A DNA stretch of 64,000 nt, taken from positions 723,294 through 787,293 of the forward strand of contig CM071587.1 in the NCBI GenBank assembly GCA_036426205.1. The letters run 5' to 3'. Source of the DNA: Ascaphus truei (Eukaryota; Chordata; Amphibia; Anura; Ascaphidae). The notes under the pieces are model-generated. The model did not search any database, was not told where the DNA came from, and saw only the letters and a program-made list of their open reading frames with translations. Shown here piece after piece: positions 1 through 11,148 of the stretch. Position 1 is the first letter of the stretch. Each line of letters begins with the position of its first letter. Made by a program: the position numbers and the translations under genes.

Positions 1-709
1 ACGTTCTTCTTGCAGTAACAAACAGAGAAGCCGGCGCCTCCAAGTGGAAAGGATATAACTGACCAAATAAAGTCCAAGGGTATAGGGAGTGGAGACCTGA
101 GGGGAATCTTCAGTGAAGTCTCATAGACAAACAAACAGACATAAAAGACAGAAGAAAAAGATCATAGTGCAACAAACAAAAACCAATATAAACAAACAAA
201 CACTGCAAAGATTGGCAAAGGGATAATCACAAATTTTATGCAATTAAATAAAATATTTATAAAACCACAAACATATGAATGAAGGGCTAAAGACACTAAT
301 AAGTTGAAACATCCGGTAGGTGTAAAATGCAAAGCTGCAGAATTAAGACCCATAAAGGAACCGTCTTTGAATCCAGACCGGAACTTCTGCAAAGATGGAG
401 CACAGCAGCACATCTTCTAAGAGTCCACACTTCGAGGGCGACCACTGTTGATACTCACGCACACCTGCCAGGTGGGTGAGAGGTACCTCGAGGAGGGACC
501 AAAGCTACACGCTATCAGGGGCGTTGCCGACACCAGGAGCACAAGCCCACATGTCGCGCGGTGTGTCAGTGACGTCACACCACAGTGCGAGGGCAGGGGA
601 AGCGCTCGAAGAAACAGTGAGGCTCTGAGAGCTGAAGTGCAGTCCGGAAACAGCAGTACACAAACAGGGGAGGATGTTGCAAGTCCAAGCCAAGACAAAG
701 AACCACCCT
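1..709. other. no recognisable gene
   Basis: I see no coding region with family similarity here. Bases 1-400 are A-rich (many aaacaaacaaa-type runs). Bases 400-700 are more GC-rich, with open frames on both strands that show no motif. Because a hammerhead core follows at about 710-745 on the minus strand, some of this segment may be the 3' terminal part of the PLE that lies to the right; the element's left border cannot be seen without a second copy. Confidence 0.5.
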
Positions 710-745
710 ATGCATTTCGTAACGTCAATCACTTCGTCAGGGGCA
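710..745 (-). ncRNA. hammerhead ribozyme core of a PLE
   Basis: On the minus strand CTGACGA (740-734) is followed by 15 nt that can fold as a short stem-loop and then GAAA (718-715). This is the conserved two-part core of a hammerhead ribozyme. Hammerhead motifs are an established feature of the terminal repeats of Penelope-like elements, where they are thought to process the RNA. It lies about 400 bp downstream of the GIY-YIG end of the adjacent PLE, the same spacing as in the better-preserved PLE at 24-28 kb. Helices I and III were not folded, so activity is unknown. Confidence 0.55.
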
Positions 746-1146
746 TGATGGGAATAGGAAGTGCTGGCATATATATACCTTAACACCAAATAAAAACATT
801 AGCTGAAATAATGGCATAATTTGTAAGAATAAACCAAGACAATCTTATCAGTGATATACAAACAACATGAAGATAATAAACAATGAAACATACATAAAAA
901 ATTACAAAACACTAAAGAACAAATAAGCTAGAGACTTCATAGGACCCATCAGGGCGCAACAAATCCTTTCTTAAAGGCATAGTGCTCAAAGTACATGTAT
1001 CAAAAAGCTCTTTAGCATATGAAGTGGTACAAAATACTCAAGATACTCAGAGTATTAAAACTGCCAGTACCAGCAAAGAACAGAAGAAATCAGATGTTAG
1101 TGTGTGAAACACATAGCATACAGTAACTTATTAATAATTTATTTCT
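746..1146 (-). other. 3' untranslated part of PLE1
   Basis: AT-rich sequence without a gene between the ribozyme core and the end of the GIY-YIG coding region. By position it is the 3' non-coding segment of the PLE. No internal motif was recognised. Confidence 0.45.
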
Positions 1147-3540
1147 TTATTTAACCAAAAAGGCTGAGAGGTCGAATTCGATATTAATACCATTGGGAGA
1201 TAAGGTTTTATGTTCATATATACAATATGACACACGTTTGCTAATACCGTTTATTTTATCTCCGCCTCTCCAGTTCCCTGGATACACTTCAATTGCTTGA
1301 CACATAAGACCTTTTGGGTTTTGCTGGTGGTGAATAAGGTAGTGGTGTGACACACTATGTGTTGTAAGCCCTTTCCTTCTATTATACACATGTTCATAAA
1401 TGCGTCTCTGGTAGGCCCTCCCCGTGCGACCAACTTATTGTAGGCCGCACGGGCACTGTAGTAGGTAAATAACAAACACAGAGTGACAGTCGACATGAGA
1501 ACGAATATTATATACCTGACCAGTAACATTAGAGCTAAAAGTAACTTGATTGGAACTATATTTACAGGCTGCGCAGTGTGCATAGATAAAAAAACCTTTT
1601 TGCCAGGATTCCACACCCGATGTCTTATTCAAATTGGGGCAACTAGGGGCAAGCCTACACTACCGACACACTTAATCCGAGCAGGGCTAGTTCCGCAAGC
1701 CGGGGGATGCCCCGGCTTGCTAGCCCCACTCCCTCGGCGTGCCACGCGTCACCGATGCGCGGTCACGCGTCATCGGGTGCCAGCGCCCCATGCACGCGCG
1801 TCCAGGGCTCCCCGAGGGAGCCCTGGTGTCCCGCGATGTGGGGGACGGCGGCAGGGGGTTCCGGGGGACCCGGCGGACCCGGCAGCGGGAGGGAGAGTGC
1901 CCCGATCGGAGGGCGCTCTTCCGCTGCTTCGGCGCACGCCCGGCACCCTCCGGCGCGCGCAAGGTTACTGCTGCGGCCGAGAACGGGCAAATGCTCGAAT
2001 AAACTCGGCCGCAGCAGTAGATTGTAAGTTCGAGGCTTTTTTAAAGATAATTGAGGGTTTAGGAGGAAGGATTTGGGCCAGAGCTGGGTCTCTCAAAAGG
2101 AAAGGCCAGTGTTTATACAAAACCCGCCTAATATCGGGGGCCATGGAATTATACTGCGTGATGAAGCACACAGTATTTTTAGAGTTAGGGTCAACCCTAT
2201 CTTTTTTATACTCAAGAAGCCCAACTCTCTCGGTATCCTGTACTTGTAACAAGGTCTGAGAGAGCAACTCCTCAGGATAATGTCTACTCAAGAATTTCTT
2301 TTTAAGTTCGTTTGCCTGAGACGCAAATACCTCATCACTTGAGCAGTTGCGTCTCAGGCCAACGAACTGGCCCTTAGGAATATTGCGCAACCACTGAGGG
2401 TTGTGCTGGCTATTGGCCAACACATAATTGTTGGCCTGTACTGATTTAAAATATGTTCGGGTGTGTATACAGTTATCTATAGCGCTAATATTCAGGTCCA
2501 AAAAGTTAATTGTGCTAGGGTCAAAATGACAGGTAAATTGAAGATTCATCTGGTTGTTATTAAGATGGGAAATTAAATGATTAAGTGAGTCGGTACTGCC
2601 GTTCCACACAAACAAAATATCGTCAATGTAGCGAAGCCATAGCACCAGGCCTGCACCAAGGGGGCAATTATTCCAAATAGAGTTTTCTTCCCATTGCCCC
2701 ATAAATAAGTTGGCATAACTTGGTGCAAACCTTTTGCCCATGGCCGTGCCACAAGTCTGTAAATAAAACTTAGAATTAAATGAAAAATAATAATGTGTGA
2801 GAATAAAATGAATGGAGTCTAAAATGAATTTTTTTTAAACAGATGACATACTACTATCCATATCTAACGTGTGGCGTATGGCTTGGCAGCCGAGGGTATG
2901 GTCAATCACCGTATATAGAGATGTTACATCAGTGGTGACCCACACATACCCCGGCTGCCACTCCAGATCATGCAATGCTTGAAGCACATGGGTGGTATCA
3001 TGCAGATAGGACTTTAAACGTAAAACTTGAGGTTGCAAATAATAGTCAATAAATTGTGATAGATTGTATGTAAGAGAACCAATTCCAGATATTATCGGTC
3101 TACCTGGTGGGGTATTTAGATTTTTATGAATTTTGGGGATGATATAGAACAAGGGGATACGGGGATGTATGGTGTTTAAAAAATCGTATTCATCCTTCGT
3201 AATGGCTACATTGGCCAACCCTTGATCGAGTAAGGAGGTAAATTCAGCAAGAAAATCTGAAGTAGGATCAACAGGTAGGGGGAGGTAAGTGGTTATGTCG
3301 TTAAGTAATCTGTTTGATTCGCAGATATAATATTCCTTATCCAAAACCACTATACCTCCGCCTTTATCGGCTTAAAGGTAGAGTGTTTCATAAAAAATTT
3401 AACAGAGGGGGCAGATATAGTAGGATTGGTTTGGGTAGGAGTAGTTTGATTACTGATGCTACTAATAGCTGCTAACCTCCTCATGATCATCACATTCCCT
3501 CTCGGATAGTAACTAGAATTGATTACTGCTAATAACAATG
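1147..3540 (-). mobile_element. Penelope-like element PLE1, 5'-truncated and broken
   Basis: Fragments of one PLE polyprotein read on the minus strand. From 5' to 3' these are a fingers region ending in the GGGIVVLDKEYY area (about 3540-3340), RT motifs with the PPGRPIISG block and TTDVTSLYT (3350-2860), RFAPSYANLFMG and YIDDILF (2741-2600), and a C-terminal GIY-YIG endonuclease region with the CPCGLQ motif (about 1632-1440) ending in NGINIEFDLSAFL (1147). PLEs are retroelements whose RT is related to telomerase and whose endonuclease is GIY-YIG. A frameshift near 3360, a break near 2750-2840 and an insert at about 1650-2024 make it non-functional. It abuts the myosin-like pseudogene at about 3540, as expected of a 5'-truncated insertion. 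Confidence 0.85.
1650..2024. mobile_element. GC-rich insert with hairpin at each end inside PLE1
   Basis: The PLE1 coding frame stops resembling the family between the RT C-terminus and the zinc/GIY-YIG part, where about 370 bp of very GC-rich, CpG-rich sequence sits. One end has an inverted repeat at 1695-1720 (GCAAGCCGGGG against CCCCGGCTTGC). The other has a perfect 16-bp inverted repeat at 1966-1981 and 2004-2019 (TACTGCTGCGGCCGAG and its complement). It looks like a short non-autonomous element; no target duplication or family could be fixed. The exact borders are approximate. Confidence 0.5.
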
Positions 3541-5030
3541 TCGTCAACCTGAGCCACAGATGGAGTAGTGACTCTAGGTTTAGACTTATGCTGAGAAATA
3601 AATTGTTGTTTGTTGTGTACTGGCAGTTCTTCTTGCAGCACTCTCTCTGCATTCAGCAGTGCTGCCTGTATGTCTAACTTTTTCTGGGCCAATTGTTTCT
3701 TTACATTTTGGGCTTGGTGAAGCTTCTCAGTCTCTCCACTGACCTGACTAGTCAGATTCATAACCTCTTTCTTCAGGTTTATGTTCTCTTTCTTTACTGA
3801 CTCTATGTCCCTTAAGTCCATCTCATAGACATCCCTCATTGTACACAGCTCTGTGTTTAGACCGTGGCCTTCCTGGTGAGAGTGTTCCAGCTCGGTACTA
3901 AGCCTGTGAAATTTTTTCTGAGACGCTTCCAGCGCTGCGCCAACTTGATCCATAACGCGGTCCCTGGTCAGAATCAGCGTATGCCTTCTCCAGCTTACTT
4001 GACAAGATCACTTTTTCACTCTCCAACTGATCCTTTTCTTTTACCAAGACACCCTCTGCTTCTTCCAGTGCTAATTGTCTCCTTGACTTTTCTTCTATCA
4101 ATAGTCTCTTCTCGTCTTCTAATTCATGGAGTCTTTTATCTCCTTCACTGATTCGGACAGCTATGGTTCTTGCAAACTTGGTTTGCAGTTTCAAAACCAT
4201 TATTAAACCCTTCGACAATCTCCCATATTGAACGTAGCTCTGTGTTAAGTTGATCAACAGTGTTCTGGACCTGGGCAGCATCAGTGTATGCCTTCTCCAG
4301 CTTGACTTGACATGATCACCATGTCACTCTCCAACTGATGCTTTTCTTTCTTCTGTAATACACATTTAGCTATTGCTGTGGACAGACCATCTTGTAGTGC
4401 AGCCTTAGGCCGCGCTTCTAGTGCCGGCGCCCGAAAACAAATACATTGCCGCCGCGTGCGCTTATAGTGCGCGCGACAAAGTGACGGAGCAACGTCGCGG
4501 AAACTGGAAGTCGGCAAAATTAGATTTTTCAAGGGCTGTTGCGTCACGTGACGGCCCTTGAACAAATTAAATTGCCGGAATCCCGCGACCCCAGCGAAAC
4601 ATAACTTTCGCCGGTGGCGACGGCAGCGGGTGATGTCACCCGCCATGTCGCCGTCACCATAGACGGCACTATAGGCATGGCCTTAGCCTCTTGATCTTTA
4701 TCAAGTTGTCCATAGAGGCAATCAATCTCATTCCATGAAGATTGAAGAGTCTGAGTTAATGCATCTTTACCTTCATTAAAGGCATCCTCTTTCTTTTCCA
4801 CTATTCCTGGGATGATTCTGTGAGTTGCCTTAAGCTGCAGCATATCTCTGTTTTCATCTAATGCAGGCTTTCCTGAGGAAAAAGGGTCATCTTTAATTCC
4901 TTCTGCAACTTCCACTGTAACACCTACCTTCTTCTTCTTCTTTCTCTTTGGTTTGGAAAGCTCTAAAGAATCAGTGGTACTGTGTTCACATTTATTGCTC
5001 AAGGCTGTTTTCAAAGTGGGAGCCATAGTT
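3540..5030 (-). pseudogene. myosin heavy-chain rod-like intronless pseudogene, copy 1
   Basis: Minus-strand frames starting at an ATG at 5026 encode a lysine-rich N-terminus and then a heptad-patterned coiled coil. Stretches such as LEASQKK...LSTELEHS, ESVKKENINLKKEV and ALTQTLQSS...QEAKA follow the order and spacing of the myosin-II rod. The frame is broken several times (around 3953, 4281 and 4646), partly by a MITE at 4408-4682. There are no introns, so a decayed retrocopy or a gene carried by a repeat is likely. A second copy lies at 28406-29640 with the same MITE, so this is a duplicated unit. Conservation to myosin is moderate; another long coiled-coil protein cannot be excluded. Confidence 0.5.
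4408..4682. mobile_element. Harbinger-type MITE, copy 1
   Basis: A 275-bp GC-rich insert in the myosin-like sequence. Its ends form imperfect terminal inverted repeats (GGCCGCGCTTCTAGTGCCG on the left; GGCCATGCCTATAGTGCCG reading in from the right). It is flanked by TTA at 4405-4407 and 4683-4685. TTA target duplications are diagnostic of PIF/Harbinger transposition. There is no coding capacity. The same MITE sits at the same place in the second myosin-like copy (29011-29267), so it inserted before the duplication. Confidence 0.75.
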
Positions 5031-5159
5031 TTTGGACATAGGGAAAACCAACTTCCACAAGAAAACCAGTAAAGAGGAAATGTGTCTTTAACGCAGAAGC
5101 ATTGTAATGAAGAACAAAAAATTTAAGCACAACAGGGAAACAAAGATAGGAGAGCTGAC

Positions 5160-5350
5160 CTTTAGATTTGAGACTTTAGCATCAGTCACAGAAATATCAT
5201 AAATTGCAGAGAAAACCATAGACAGAAACTTGCAGTTACATCTGAAACTTTAGAATCAGGCATAGGAATATCACAGATTGCGAGAAACTTGCAGTTAGAT
5301 CTGGAACCTTAGAACCAAGCATAGGAAGATCACAGATTACAGAGAAATCA
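5160..5350. repeat. three degenerate tandem units
   Basis: Three consecutive units of roughly 55-75 bp share the pattern 'gaaacttgcagttagatctg...ttagaatcaggcataggaatatcacagatt'. The first unit is also present at the end of the second myosin-like copy (about 29760-29840), where the array is cut by the retroviral block. No gene is seen. Confidence 0.55.
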
Positions 5351-5623
5351 AGACATATAGCAACAAAACAATGGGAGTGCTCTTGTTTTTGAAATGGGAA
5401 CCCTAAGAACCAGCAGTGGTATACCCAAGCAAAGACATCAAAAGCAAGTCTGTTTTTCTAATTGCAAGTCTGAAAATCTGCAGTGGCCCACCTGGAAATG
5501 CAGAGAGAGACATGCTTTGTCCAGGGAATGAAAGTCTGAGAGTCTGAAATGGTACACCAGGTACTGCAGAAAAATGCAAGGTTTTTTTTGTTGTTTTTAT
5601 TTATTATAAGTGAATTATTCTCA

Positions 5624-5677
5624 GGGAGAAAATGCACAACAATTCCTGCAGAACACTTTGCGACAAGAAAAACCGTT
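5624..5677 (+). repeat. 54-bp direct repeat, left copy
   Basis: This segment (starting GGGAGAAAATGCACAAC, ending AAAAACCGTT) recurs at 7129-7182 in the same orientation with no visible mismatch. AAGTGAA precedes both copies. The two copies bracket about 1.45 kb. It is too long for a target-site duplication and may mark a local tandem duplication or the edges of a composite repeat. Confidence 0.7.
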
Positions 5678-7032
5678 CAAGATCCCAAACGGGGATTCCA
5701 AAACCCAAAACAAAAGTACATGTCTTCCACCAATACAAGCAGATGGGGTCTGCTGAAGCAGGAAGGCAGAGAATCTGTTTCGGCAAGGTCCAGAGGTGGC
5801 CTTTGTTTTCTGTCAAGAGGAGACTTCTGGAGCATGTAGAACCTCAGTTGCCAGAACAGCAGGGAGCAGGCAAGGATTGTTGGGGTCACAAGCAAGGTTT
5901 GGTGGCAGGCAGCAAGCAGGATCGTCGGGTCCAGGCAGGGGTCGGCAACAGGAAAGCAGGGCATGGGGAGCAGGGACTTAGACTAGGGAGCAAGAACTGA
6001 GACCAGGGAATAAACGGGGACAAGTCAGAACACTAGCAAAGGCCTTTAATAAGTACCGGACTCAATACAGAAACAGAAGCTTAAGCAGAATTATGGGCAT
6101 GGGAGTCTGGACACAAAACAAAGGCAAGGGAGGAACAGGAAACTATAAGGACAGAGGACAGGAGCAACAAGAGGAGACAGACAGAGGAACCCCAGGGCAG
6201 ACAAAAACAGCAGCACACCCAGTGGACAGAGAAAAGAACATGGTAGAGAGGTAGATTTAGGTAAATATGTCAGGGCTATTTCCTGACACCCACATACACA
6301 CAATGAATAAACGAAATACACACTTACTGGGAGTCTGGGGTCAAAACTGGACTCAAATAGGTGCAGGGCACCTGCTTTGGAATGCTTCCCTGACTGGGAC
6401 CTATTCCCGAGCTGCACGGTACTCTTTTAGGGTAGAATACCCAACCACGACCGCTACGTTCTATTTTCAGAACTTGGTCCTTGCGTCTGACTTAGCCCCA
6501 GCTAGGCAGACTTTCCTAGCTCCAAAAATGAAAAGCGCGGCTTTGCATCACCGGCTCAAGCCACAAATTGTCTGGTTTCCTGATCGGGCCGTCTCCTTAC
6601 ATACACTCTGCTGTGCTATCTCTAACATGGAAGACGGAGCGGCGACTAATCAGAGCATGGGAAATTTCCCTAACAGCCATTCAGAACTGGGGCTCGTCTG
6701 GCAGCTGATGGCAGAGGAGGGAACCTGCCAAGCTGGGTGGAAATGATGAATCGGCCAATGGGAAACACGCCTACCCGCAGCATCTTCCCCCATCCAACCC
6801 ATTGCCACCCGCTGGGCAGGCTCCACCATTTCTGGCAGTCCAAAAGGTGCCCCAGCGGGGTGCACTTTGTTCTCCAGACCTAGTACTTCGCCCTTCCAAG
6901 CTCACCAAACTGTCTTCTCACCTCTGGACATTCTTTCTCTCCATTGAACTCCGATGTCTATACAGACATCCCGGCACCTATGTAGATGCCTGGGTTCCTC
7001 AGCCCTTCAATGTTCTGCCAGCTAACCTCCAG

Positions 7033-7257
7033 ATATATGCAAAAAATGAAGACAAGCACAGATATTTCAAAGTATGTTCAATAATATATTAGGCCACAAG
7101 CCCCTATCCTTACTTACAAGTGAAGTATGGGAGAAAATGCACAACAATTCCTGCAGAACACTTTGCGACAAGAAAAACCGTTATTGTGGCCTAATATATT
7201 TTTGAACATACTTTGAAAGATCTGTGTTTGTCTACTTTGTCGTTTCTGGCACATACA
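7033..7257. repeat. inverted repeat with about 70-bp arms
   Basis: The left arm (about 7033-7099) and right arm (about 7184-7257) are reverse complements over roughly 65-75 bp with a few mismatches and one small gap. The shared core reads TTCAAAGTATGTTC...ATATATTAGGCCACAA. The loop is about 85 bp and contains the 54-bp repeat. Frames on the two arms therefore give similar C-terminal peptides in mirror image; these are not genes. Confidence 0.7.
7129..7182 (+). repeat. 54-bp direct repeat, right copy
   Basis: Second copy of the 54-bp segment at 5624-5677. Here it forms the loop side of the inverted repeat at 7033-7257 and is followed by TATTGTGGCC rather than CAAGATCCC, so the identity ends abruptly. 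Confidence 0.7.
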
Positions 7258-7770
7258 AATAGTGGTCGGTCTCGAGCATACCGATGAAAAAAGAATCCCT
7301 TGTATTGCACTCTTTGGGAGCATAAGTGGGTTGGAAAATGTATAATCCAAGGTATTGATATCCCTTCATATAACAAACAAATTATTAATCAATAAAAAAT
7401 TATTTATTAGTATAATACATAAAACTTGAAGTAAAGTGCAGGGTCTATATACAAAGGGTTAATTAAATAATGGTGGTGGGAGATGGGTGTCACGAGCAAA
7501 ACGTGGCTCCTCCTAAGCCAGGTATGGATTGCAAAAACCCACCAGGGGTTAATATCCCTCCGGTGGTATCATTACATACTGCAGGATGAATGTAATGCGT
7601 CCAGGGACGAGTTAGTTGCGGTATTGCATCGTTCTAAATATAGGTAGAGACATATATCGCTAGGACAGGGGTGCGCAAACTTCTTGAGCTGTGCTCCCCT
7701 GCTGACAGCTGCAGCATTCGCGTTCCCCCCTCCCCCTCTCCAAGGACGCGGTGTCAAATGACATGGCGTC

Positions 7771-8269
7771 TGTGACAGGGTAAATAAAAGCCACCAGCTA
7801 TATGCCAGGCAGACATATGTTTAGTCTGCAGTGCAGCAGTGACTAGGTTAACTTCAGCTGGGAACCTCAGGACAATTAGTTGGATCCCAGCTGCCTAATC
7901 AAGGTATGTTAAAACCCCAGGCGGTAGACACATGCTGGCTAGCTGTTCAGGAGAGAGGAGTAAGCTACTGAAGAGATTACTGATAAAAGGTCTGTCTTTT
8001 TGTATGCTGTCTGAAGCAGGGAAATCCCCTGAAATTCTGGAGAGAGAACAGCTTGATTTAAGGTCAGTTTTGCAAAGTACATGTTTTATGGACTGTTGTG
8101 TTTACCATGCTGAAGCGAAGCTATTTTGTTTGCCATGCTGAAAAAAAGGAATTTTGTTTTGTCTGCTGAATAAAAGCTATTTTTGTTTTGTGTGCTGTAT
8201 AATTTAAGGCTAAATAAATAAGCCTTATCAAGAAAACCCTGCATGTGTAGTTGCATTTACCCTGCAACA
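7771..8269 (+). repeat. 5' LTR of the Gmr1-type element
   Basis: About 499 bp, starting TGTGACAGGG and ending CTGCAACA, thus TG...CA. It matches 12766-13262 along its length with scattered substitutions and small indels. AATAAA-type sequences occur near its end (AAATAAATAAGCC). The presumed primer-binding region TGGTGTCAGAAGTCC follows 2 bp downstream (from 8272). Internal frames over this LTR are not genes. Confidence 0.9.
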
Positions 8270-8429
8270 TATGGTGTCAGAAGTCCTGGGATTTTCAAAA
8301 GGCTCCTGCAGTTAAATGGCCACACACACACATACAAGAATGGAACAATTTTTTTAAGAGTTTCTGTGCGAGCAGACCAGACAGCAGGGACAGTAAATAC
8401 AGGAGCAGACCAAACAGCAGGGACTGTTA

Positions 8430-8945
8430 ATGCAGGAGCAGGCCCGGCTGCAAGCGGAGAGAGATGAAAGACTACAGGCAGCACAGGATGAGCGGATTGC
8501 CAAGCTGCTGACCCAATTCCAAGGGTCTGCCAGTCCAGAACTTGCATGCAGACCCCTGATACTCCTGAGGAAAAAGGCTCCGAATGAGGATCTAGAGGCT
8601 TTTTTACTGACATTTGAAAGAGTTGCCGAAGCTCAGGGCTGGGCTGCAGATCGCTGGGCAACTGCTTTGGCCCCGCTCCTCATAGGAAAAGCCCAGGCCT
8701 CATATCAGGGTCTCCCAGCAGATCAGGCAATGGACTACCGACAAGTAAAAGCCACCATACTGGATCGCTTAGGTCTGACCCCAGAGACCTACCGGCAGCA
8801 GTTCCGTAACATGAAGTACACCGCTAAGATGAGACCCCGGGTCCTCGCTCAGCGGTTATTAGACTTGTGTACGTGCTGGATACAACCCGAGGAGTGCACT
8901 AAGGAGGCAATTCTTGAGCAGGTGGTTTTGGAACAATTTCTATAA
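8430..8945 (+). pseudogene. gag capsid with SCAN-like domain
   Basis: The open frame gives a charged N-terminus followed by a SCAN-like capsid domain (about residues 45-170) with KAPNEDLEAFLLTFER, WATALAPLLIGKAQ and LDRLGLTPETYRQQFR. In vertebrates the SCAN domain derives from the gag of Gmr1-like elements, so the family fits the gene order. The frame ends at 8945 with a premature stop. The capsid would assemble the virus-like particle around the RNA. The start is uncertain; upstream codons without a stop exist. Confidence 0.75.
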
Positions 8946-9002
8946 ATAATACCCCCTTCCGCACGCTCGTGGGTAAAATGCCACGCTGCTGAAACCCTAG
9001 CT

Positions 9003-9458
9003 TTGGCGGTCCGACTCGTGGAGAACTTCCTTGGGGCTGAGCAGCAGGCGAGTGTCCTGGACCCGACTCCACCGGCACTTGCGGATGCCCCAAGGGATCA
9101 ACGGGGAACCTACAGCCTGTCCATATGCAACCGCCAAGTCCAACAGAAGGAGCACTCGTTCCAGCAAGGACGGAGTTCAAATGCTGGTCCCTGCCGAGAC
9201 CCTCATCTCCTTCCTGATGTCGGCTCGTCGCAAAATGAGAGGAACTTCCGAGGACGTCGCCCACAGGACCCACCAGACGCCTGGTCTCCAGTATCCGGTC
9301 CAGCGCAGTGCTATCCACAGCCCCCTCCTGCGAGGGAACCCTCTCCATGTTCCGCCTGCGGAGAACAAGGCAACCGGTATGTGGACTGTCCACTGATGGA
9401 TCGTTCATTCAGCAGGACCGTCGCCTCGGCCTTCAGTGGAGAAAATTACAACCCCTGA
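9003..9458 (+). pseudogene. gag C-terminus with decayed zinc knuckle
   Basis: A proline-rich stretch followed near 9350 by CSACGEQGNRYVDC, a CCHC knuckle in which the expected histidine is not at its place. By position this is the nucleocapsid part of gag, separated from the capsid by stops. Its role in an intact element would be RNA binding. Confidence 0.55.
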
Positions 9459-9479
9459 CTACTTCCAGCCCTGATTGGG

Positions 9480-9780
9480 GGAAAAAACGTCCAGGTCCTT
9501 GTAGATTCGGGCTCTGGGAAAACTCTGGTCCTCCAGGAACTGTTACCGCCTAACGTGTGTTCTTTTGACTCCCCATGGAGTATAGAATGTATACACGGCG
9601 ATGTAAAACGCTCTCCGATGGCCAAAATCCGGCTACAGGTAAAAGGTCAGGAGGCTTACCTCGAAGTAGGAGTCACTCCTTGGCTCCCTGACCCCATTGT
9701 GCTCGGCCGGAACTGGCTTATCTTTTCAGACCTAATGGCTCCAGTCTCTCATGAAGAGTCTCATTCTATGGCTAAGGAGA
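9480..9780 (+). pseudogene. aspartic protease remnant
   Basis: Frame-shifted pieces read VLVDSGSGKTLV (about 9490-9525) and later VTPWLPDPIVLGRNWL (about 9675-9720). DSG is the catalytic aspartate motif and VLGRNWL the typical C-terminal element of retropepsins in Gypsy elements. A stop lies between them. Confidence 0.65.
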
Positions 9781-9932
9781 ACCCTGGAAAACTGTTCCCC
9801 TTCTCGGCAGACCTTTTTCCCAGTAGACACCGGGTTCAAAAACTCGGAAGCAAAGACGCTCTGACAAACAGGACATGTTGCAGAAATCTTGGTCTCAAGG
9901 TGACCATTCTAGTAGTCAGAGGTCACAAGTGA

Positions 9933-10135
9933 TGGCTGGGGTGGCCAGAGGGAGGGGGATATGGGCCCTGGAGATTTACCAGACCTGTACTCCCTGAGTT
10001 TCACCAGAAGCAAAGGGAAGACCCAGTCCTTGCTAGACAGTATGACAAGGTGGTGAAAATTGATGAGCAGATTTTAAATGCACAGGGGGTGATAGTATTC
10101 CCCCATTTTGAGCTATAAATAATATCCTGTATAGG
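9933..10135 (+). other. protease-integrase linker, no open frame
   Basis: Linker sequence of the Gypsy element, with stops in all frames on the plus strand. Residual coding similarity only. Confidence 0.4.
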
Positions 10136-10868
10136 GTGAATAGTCAGACACAAACAGGGGAGGTCACCAGACAGATATTGGTTCCCAAGGCGTTTGTTAA
10201 ATCTGTGTTCACTCTAGCCCATACTGTCCCTTGGGGTGGTTACTTAGGCAGGGATAAAACATTGGACCGTATTTCATCCCGATTCTATTGGCCAGGGATA
10301 CATAGTGATATTTCTAAGTTATGTGCGGCATGTCCGGAGTGCCAGCTAACTAGTCCAAAGGGACAAAAACCAGCCCCTTTGGTTCCTCTACCCTTGGTGT
10401 CAGTTCCCTTTGAGAGGATTGGGGTAGACTTGGTAGGACCTCTAGAACCTCCTGCAAAGGACACAGGTTTATTCTTGTAATAGTTGATTATGCTACAAGA
10501 AATCCTGAGGCGTTCCCCCTGGGAACAGCAACAGCGAAACAAGTAGCCAACAAGTTGTTGGAACTGTTCTCACGGGTTGGACTTCGCCAGGTTTGTTGAC
10601 AGACCAAAGTACAAATTTTATGGCTAAACTGATGCAGGATGTCTTAAAGTTACTAGAGGTCAAGTCTGTTCGGACATCGGTCTACCATCCACAGACTGAC
10701 GGATTGGTGGAAAGATTTAACCGAACTCTAAAAGGGATGCTGAGGAAATTTGTAGACTCAGAGAAGAGAGCCTGGGATGAACTACTCCCTTTTATGCTGT
10801 TTGCAGTGCGGGAAGTTCCCCAGGCCTCCACGGGATTCTCTCCATTTGAACTGCTCTATGGCCGCTAA
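10136..10868 (+). pseudogene. integrase upstream of RT
   Basis: The N-terminal zinc module is seen as AHTVPWGGYLGRDKT...CAACPECQ; the second zinc histidine is replaced by tyrosine (GGYLG). The RNase-H-fold catalytic core shows the three acidic positions: IGVDLVGPL, LTDQSTNF and DGLVERFNRTLK. A frameshift or stop near 10480 splits the core. Integrase would insert the cDNA. Its position between protease and RT is what places the element in the Gmr1 lineage. Confidence 0.85.
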
Positions 10869-11148
10869 CCCCGGGGTATCCTAGACCTCCTAAAGGAGTC
10901 CTGGGAGGAACAGCGGTCCCCTTCTAAGAATACCCTGCAATATGAACTAGACCTTAGGAAGCACCTAGATGTGGTCGGCCATTTTGCTAGGGAGAATCTT
11001 AGATCAGCCCAGGACAGCCAGGAGAGACATTACAATCAGAATGCTCGCATGAGAATGTTTCACCCGGGAGAACAGGTGTTGTTATTGTTACCCAGTTGCG
11101 AGAGTTAACTCCTGGCCAAATGGCAGGGCCCATTCAAAGTACTCCACT

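Larger units (their letters stand above)
5351..7665. other. unassigned repeat-rich stretch, no gene
   Basis: Several open frames of 60-160 codons exist but none shows a family motif. The segment holds a 54-bp direct repeat (5624-5677 and 7129-7182) and an inverted repeat at 7033-7257. Bases 5860-6260 look like LTR- or LINE-type non-coding repeat (GGCAGGCAGCAAGCAGG-like text). I cannot assign it. Confidence 0.4.
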
